From: Candidatus Bathyarchaeota archaeon
GTDB lineage: Archaea > Thermoproteota > Bathyarchaeia > TCS64
DNA length: 7,873 bases
Assembly: GCA_030602935.1 (NCBI GenBank)
Contig: JAUVYU010000022.1
Location: 1-7,873 of the forward strand
Direction of reading: 5' to 3'
Below, in pieces: positions 5,524-7,873 of the stretch (its first letter is position 1; each line of letters opens with the position of its first letter). The position numbers and the translations under genes were made by a program. The notes below the pieces were generated by a model. The model saw nothing but the letters and a program-made list of their open reading frames with translations, was not told the DNA's origin and ran no database searches.

Positions 5524-7063
5524 TTGTGGTCACCTCCTTTATTTTCTCCTCGACATCAGGAATTGCCGTGCTTACCGCTCTTAAAAGCGGTTCTATATCC
5601 GGATAATCCTCCTTATCCGAGAGTTTTGTTGAGAACTCCGCTATCTTTGGGAGGAATTTTTCGAAGATGTCAAGCCTGCGTCTCTCCTTGGCGGCCCTTT
5701 GACTACGGGAGATAAAGATCCTGAGGCTTCGGGCAGCGGTCCGTATCGCGTTTGTTATCTCCCTCTCAACCTCAGGTTGGTCCGCCATGTACTCTTTACC
5801 TACTGTCTTGTAGGGGATCTTGGTGGAGCAGACGTGGACCACTACAACAAGAGGAGTGTCCGAGTATACTTTGTAGGTGGACCAGTTGATGTTCTTGTTG
5901 ATTACCTTCCAGATTACGCCACTCGATTCATCGAAAAGGAGCGGGATGCGGTTCGCGTAGCGGATGATGGTGGTTCCGCTTTTATACTGCTTCGAAATGG
6001 AGCTGCCGGTTGCCACTGCGGCTTCTACAATGAATGGGAAGCCTAGGTATGTGGACGGCTTCCTCGTCACTACCTTGAGGAAGTCCTCCTCTGTCAGGTT
6101 TAGCTCCTTCCTTATCCCGGTCTCTAGGAGCTCCTCCCCGATGGGGGAGAGACAGCTGGGGTCTGGACGCTTAAAGTCCGAGAACTGCCGCGCCGTCCTG
6201 ACCAGGGTTACGATGTCCTCTGGCTTTAGGGACTTGGGTTTAGCCCTACGGCTGATCCCCGCTGCCTTGAGGAAGTTGTCAGCGGTCTTCTGTCCGATGC
6301 CCTGGAAATGTTCCATCATGAAGGCCTTCATGCTCTTCTCCTTCGTGACGGAGACGAGCCTTCGGAAGTTCTCGACGTCTATACCGTGGGGGTGAGGCTT
6401 CACCGCTTTGGGGAGTGGGGGCATCTTCTCAGTGCCTCTCTCATAGCGGTAGAGTCGTCCCGCGGGGTCTACGAATGTTAAGTCCGCGTAGGGATTGACT
6501 ATAGCCGTCTCCTTCAGGTAGTCGAGGAGCCTGCTCTTTATCCTGCTGTAGTCTCCCTCCATCTGGAGCTCGACGACTGTGCCCCTCCACTTCTTCTTGT
6601 TCTCCATCACTCTGTGTCGAAGAATCAGCGGCCTGTTGTTCTGGATGTCGATCATCATCTCGTATTCGTGTATCTCTCCTCCGGTGCTCGATGTGATGGT
6701 GACCGGTTTATGCGTGGTTATCTGGCCATATAGGATTGTGATTGTTCCTCCGAGGCCGAATGTACCTCTGGCCTGCTTAAGCGTGTATTTGGAGCCGTAG
6801 AATACTTTTCCGAAGCAGTTGGGTATCTCCTCCGGAGGGAGGCCTGTGCCATTGTCGGAGATCCTCATTATATAGACGTTTGCGCCTGGTTCGGACGCTG
6901 AGACCTCGGTTATCCGGAGGTATATCTCTGGCAGGGCCTTCTGGGCCTCGCATGCGTCCAGGGAGTTTTCCAGGAGCTCCCTCACGGCGGCGTAGATCGC
7001 TCTGCTTGGGTTGCTGAAGCCCGCGATCTCCCTGTTTCTGTAGAAGAAGTCGGACGGGCTCAT
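5504..7063 (-). CDS. top6B: DNA topoisomerase VI subunit B (GHKL ATPase)
   Basis: ATP-binding subunit of topoisomerase VI. Of its 519 aa, the GHKL domain spans about 1-225: N-box RELLENSLDA (28-37, catalytic E29 and magnesium-binding N33), ISDNGTGLP (68-76, D70), and the lid-region glycine motif RGTFGLGG (99-106). A helix-two-turn-helix domain follows at about 228-300 (GIGQKTADNFL), then the transducer domain with the switch lysine in CSTKIPYK (K415), ending in a charged helical tail. There is no C-terminal Ig-like domain, as in Sulfolobus enzymes. The N-terminus, MSPSDFFYRNREIAGFSNP, aligns well with the Sulfolobus protein. The ATG at 7063 is the only usable start near this point, but the frame remains open upstream (ETIAQIEYQS) and no clear Shine-Dalgarno is seen, so translation may depend on ribosomes finishing the KH gene 20 nt earlier. 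Overlaps top6A by 20 nt. Confidence 0.96.
   Translation of the reverse strand: MSPSDFFYRNREIAGFSNPSRAIYAAVRELLENSLDACEAQKALPEIYLRITEVSASEPGANVYIMRISDNGTGLPPEEIPNCFGKVFYGSKYTLKQARGTFGLGGTITILYGQITTHKPVTITSSTGGEIHEYEMMIDIQNNRPLILRHRVMENKKKWRGTVVELQMEGDYSRIKSRLLDYLKETAIVNPYADLTFVDPAGRLYRYERGTEKMPPLPKAVKPHPHGIDVENFRRLVSVTKEKSMKAFMMEHFQGIGQKTADNFLKAAGISRRAKPKSLKPEDIVTLVRTARQFSDFKRPDPSCLSPIGEELLETGIRKELNLTEEDFLKVVTRKPSTYLGFPFIVEAAVATGSSISKQYKSGTTIIRYANRIPLLFDESSGVIWKVINKNINWSTYKVYSDTPLVVVVHVCSTKIPYKTVGKEYMADQPEVEREITNAIRTAARSLRIFISRSQRAAKERRRLDIFEKFLPKIAEFSTKLSDKEDYPDIEPLLRAVSTAIPDVEEKIKEVTTIVGDAA
5530..5537 (-). promoter_or_regulatory. Perfect Shine-Dalgarno of top6A inside top6B
   Basis: GGAGGTGA on the minus strand is the full archaeal anti-16S sequence. 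Its GGAGG core ends 9 nt before TTG 5523, which fixes that non-canonical start. It encodes part of the top6B C-terminus (KEVTT). Confidence 0.85.
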
Positions 7064-7083
7064 GGACTGGTACTCTATTTGTG

Positions 7084-7677
7084 CTATTGTTTCCTCAACT
7101 CCGGTTTTATCTCGGGGCTCTCATACCACAGTTCTCCCCTGTCTTTTTTCATTTTCCTTCGGTAGGCGTTAAGGAAGTTCCAGACCGTCTTGTGGAATGC
7201 TCCTCTCAATAGCATCAGTATTGCCTCACGGGCTACTTGTAGGTTCTCGACGTGTCCGATGTAGGCGACGGTGTGTCCGTATACGCTTATCTGGGTCTCG
7301 GTTAGTTCCTCTAGGAGAGCCCGGGATTTTCCGTCTTTTCCGATCATACGCCCTTTTAAGCGCGCGAGTGCGTTTTTCGAGTTTCCAGCGTAGTCGGTTA
7401 GGTCGATTATGTTTAAGTCGAAGTCCTCTTTGGCGAGTGCTTCAACTTTACGTGGGTTGAATCCGCGTCCGATAGCCTTCACGATGTTTGCGACGGTGAA
7501 AAGGACTGTTACGTCCTTCTGCTCAGGATTGACTACTATCTCGACGGCCCCGGAGGCGCTTTCGATTTCGATGGTAACCTTGAAGAATCGCTCTATTCTT
7601 CTTTTTGCGTTCCCATTCGGGCCTATGAGGACACCAATGCGGTCCTGGGGTATCTTAAGATATCTTCTCTGACTCAC
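7084..7677 (-). CDS. Double KH-domain RNA-binding protein, Pno1/Dim2-like
   Basis: The 197 aa contain two KH domains. KH1 (about 5-65) has IPQDRIGVLIGPNGNAKRRI with the loop GPNG at 19-22; KH2 (about 100-160) has LKGRMIGKDGKSRALLEE with the loop GKDG at 113-116. A basic tail follows (AYRRKMKKDR). This is the architecture of archaeal relatives of eukaryotic Pno1/Dim2, which bind pre-18S rRNA near its 3' end and partner the Nob1 nuclease; a role in 30S maturation in this organism is inferred. The adjacent Rio1 gene fits, since Rio1 also acts in late small-subunit assembly. Start is GTG 7677-7675: an in-frame TGA lies two codons upstream and GGGTGA (7686-7681) precedes it, so nothing longer is possible. 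It overlaps the rio1 end by 23 nt. Confidence 0.92.
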   Translation of the reverse strand: MSQRRYLKIPQDRIGVLIGPNGNAKRRIERFFKVTIEIESASGAVEIVVNPEQKDVTVLFTVANIVKAIGRGFNPRKVEALAKEDFDLNIIDLTDYAGNSKNALARLKGRMIGKDGKSRALLEELTETQISVYGHTVAYIGHVENLQVAREAILMLLRGAFHKTVWNFLNAYRRKMKKDRGELWYESPEIKPELRKQ

Positions 7678-7873
7678 CTTTCACCCACTGCTCCAGTTCC
7701 TCCGCATCGTGTGTGTCTACCCCTAGCCTCCCGAAATATGAGTTTATGTTGGTTATGTCCCTTGTGATCAGCGACTGGGAGAGGGGATGGCTCGTCAGCA
7801 TGGCTTGTGAGACATCGAATATGACAGGGATCCCCTCCCAGACCATTATGTTGTATTCGCTGAGGTCTCCGTG
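7655..7873 (-). CDS. rio1: RIO-type serine/threonine kinase Rio1 (3' end only)
   Basis: The frame is open at the right edge, and the 72 visible residues are the C-terminal lobe of a Rio1 kinase. It opens with the catalytic loop HGDLSEYNIMVW at 7873-7838 (catalytic Asp in HGDLS, metal-binding Asn in EYN) and continues with the metal-binding loop VIFDVSQAM, then HPLSQSLITRDITNINSYF. The DVSQ form separates Rio1 from Rio2, which has DFPQ. The reading begins before the ATG at 7846, so that codon is internal, not a start. Rio1 is an atypical kinase/ATPase needed for late maturation of the small ribosomal subunit in eukaryotes; archaeal members are thought to act similarly. The C-terminus overlaps the KH gene start by 23 nt. 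Confidence 0.93.
   Translation of the reverse strand, partial: HGDLSEYNIMVWEGIPVIFDVSQAMLTSHPLSQSLITRDITNINSYFGRLGVDTHDAEELEQWVKGESEKIS
7681..7686 (-). promoter_or_regulatory. Shine-Dalgarno site of the KH gene
   Basis: GGGTGA on the minus strand, inside the end of rio1, ends 3 nt before GTG 7677; counted from its last G of the GGG it is about 6 nt away. It supports the GTG start. Confidence 0.5.

Noticed and set aside
7655..7846. A separate 63-aa gene starting at ATG 7846
   Set aside because: The frame continues to the window edge and encodes the Rio1 catalytic loop just upstream, so this ATG is internal to a truncated rio1.

Overview
The window is archaeal chromosome, most likely from the TACK side of the tree (Bathyarchaeia- or Thaumarchaeota-like; the lineage is an inference from protein resemblance). 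The archaeal markers are a short archaeal-type triosephosphate isomerase, both subunits of DNA topoisomerase VI, a Rio1 kinase next to a double-KH protein, an archaeal GlmM-type mutase, the start of an aTrm56 tRNA methyltransferase, and TATA-type promoters. Coding density is very high: the longest gene-free stretch is about 113 bp (113-225).

Layout from left to right. (1) 1-112, minus: the first 37 codons of a tRNA 2'-O-methyltransferase (aTrm56 family), cut by the window edge. (2) 113-225: a divergent intergenic region with two TATA-like copies of CCCTATAA(A)TGA. (3) 226-912, plus: triosephosphate isomerase, the only gene on the plus strand. (4) 919-4396, minus: a four-gene sugar-nucleotide cluster, read right to left as a two-helix membrane protein of 65-68 aa, a stand-alone sugar nucleotidyltransferase, a second nucleotidyltransferase with a C-terminal left-handed beta-helix, and a GlmM-type phosphohexomutase. 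A good TATA box at 4417-4424 precedes the cluster, and a 52-bp AT-rich gap (3375-3426) may hold an internal promoter. (5) 4435-7873, minus: an information-processing operon, read right to left as rio1 (3' end only), a double-KH RNA-binding protein, top6B and top6A, with overlaps of 23 and 20 nt and one 20-nt gap.

How the genes work together. Rio1 and the KH protein (Pno1/Dim2-like) both belong to small-subunit ribosome maturation. Top6A and Top6B form the A2B2 type IIB topoisomerase, and the order rio1-KH-top6B-top6A is, to my knowledge, a familiar archaeal arrangement. In the sugar cluster, a mutase makes a hexose- or hexosamine-1-phosphate and the nucleotidyltransferases activate it as an NDP-sugar, presumably for envelope glycans or N-glycosylation; the small membrane protein is of unknown function. 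TPI is a separate glycolysis/gluconeogenesis gene converging on the mutase with only 6 bp between the stops.

Most genes here are ordinary. The more notable points are: heavy use of GTG and TTG starts, supported by Shine-Dalgarno sites of the GGTGA type at consistent spacing; a TTG start for top6A under a perfect 8-nt Shine-Dalgarno buried in the end of top6B; the uncharacterised small membrane protein heading the sugar cluster; unusual motifs in the first nucleotidyltransferase; and a marked base-composition change along the window. I see no mobile element, CRISPR array, rRNA or tRNA, and no clearly new defence or biosynthetic system.
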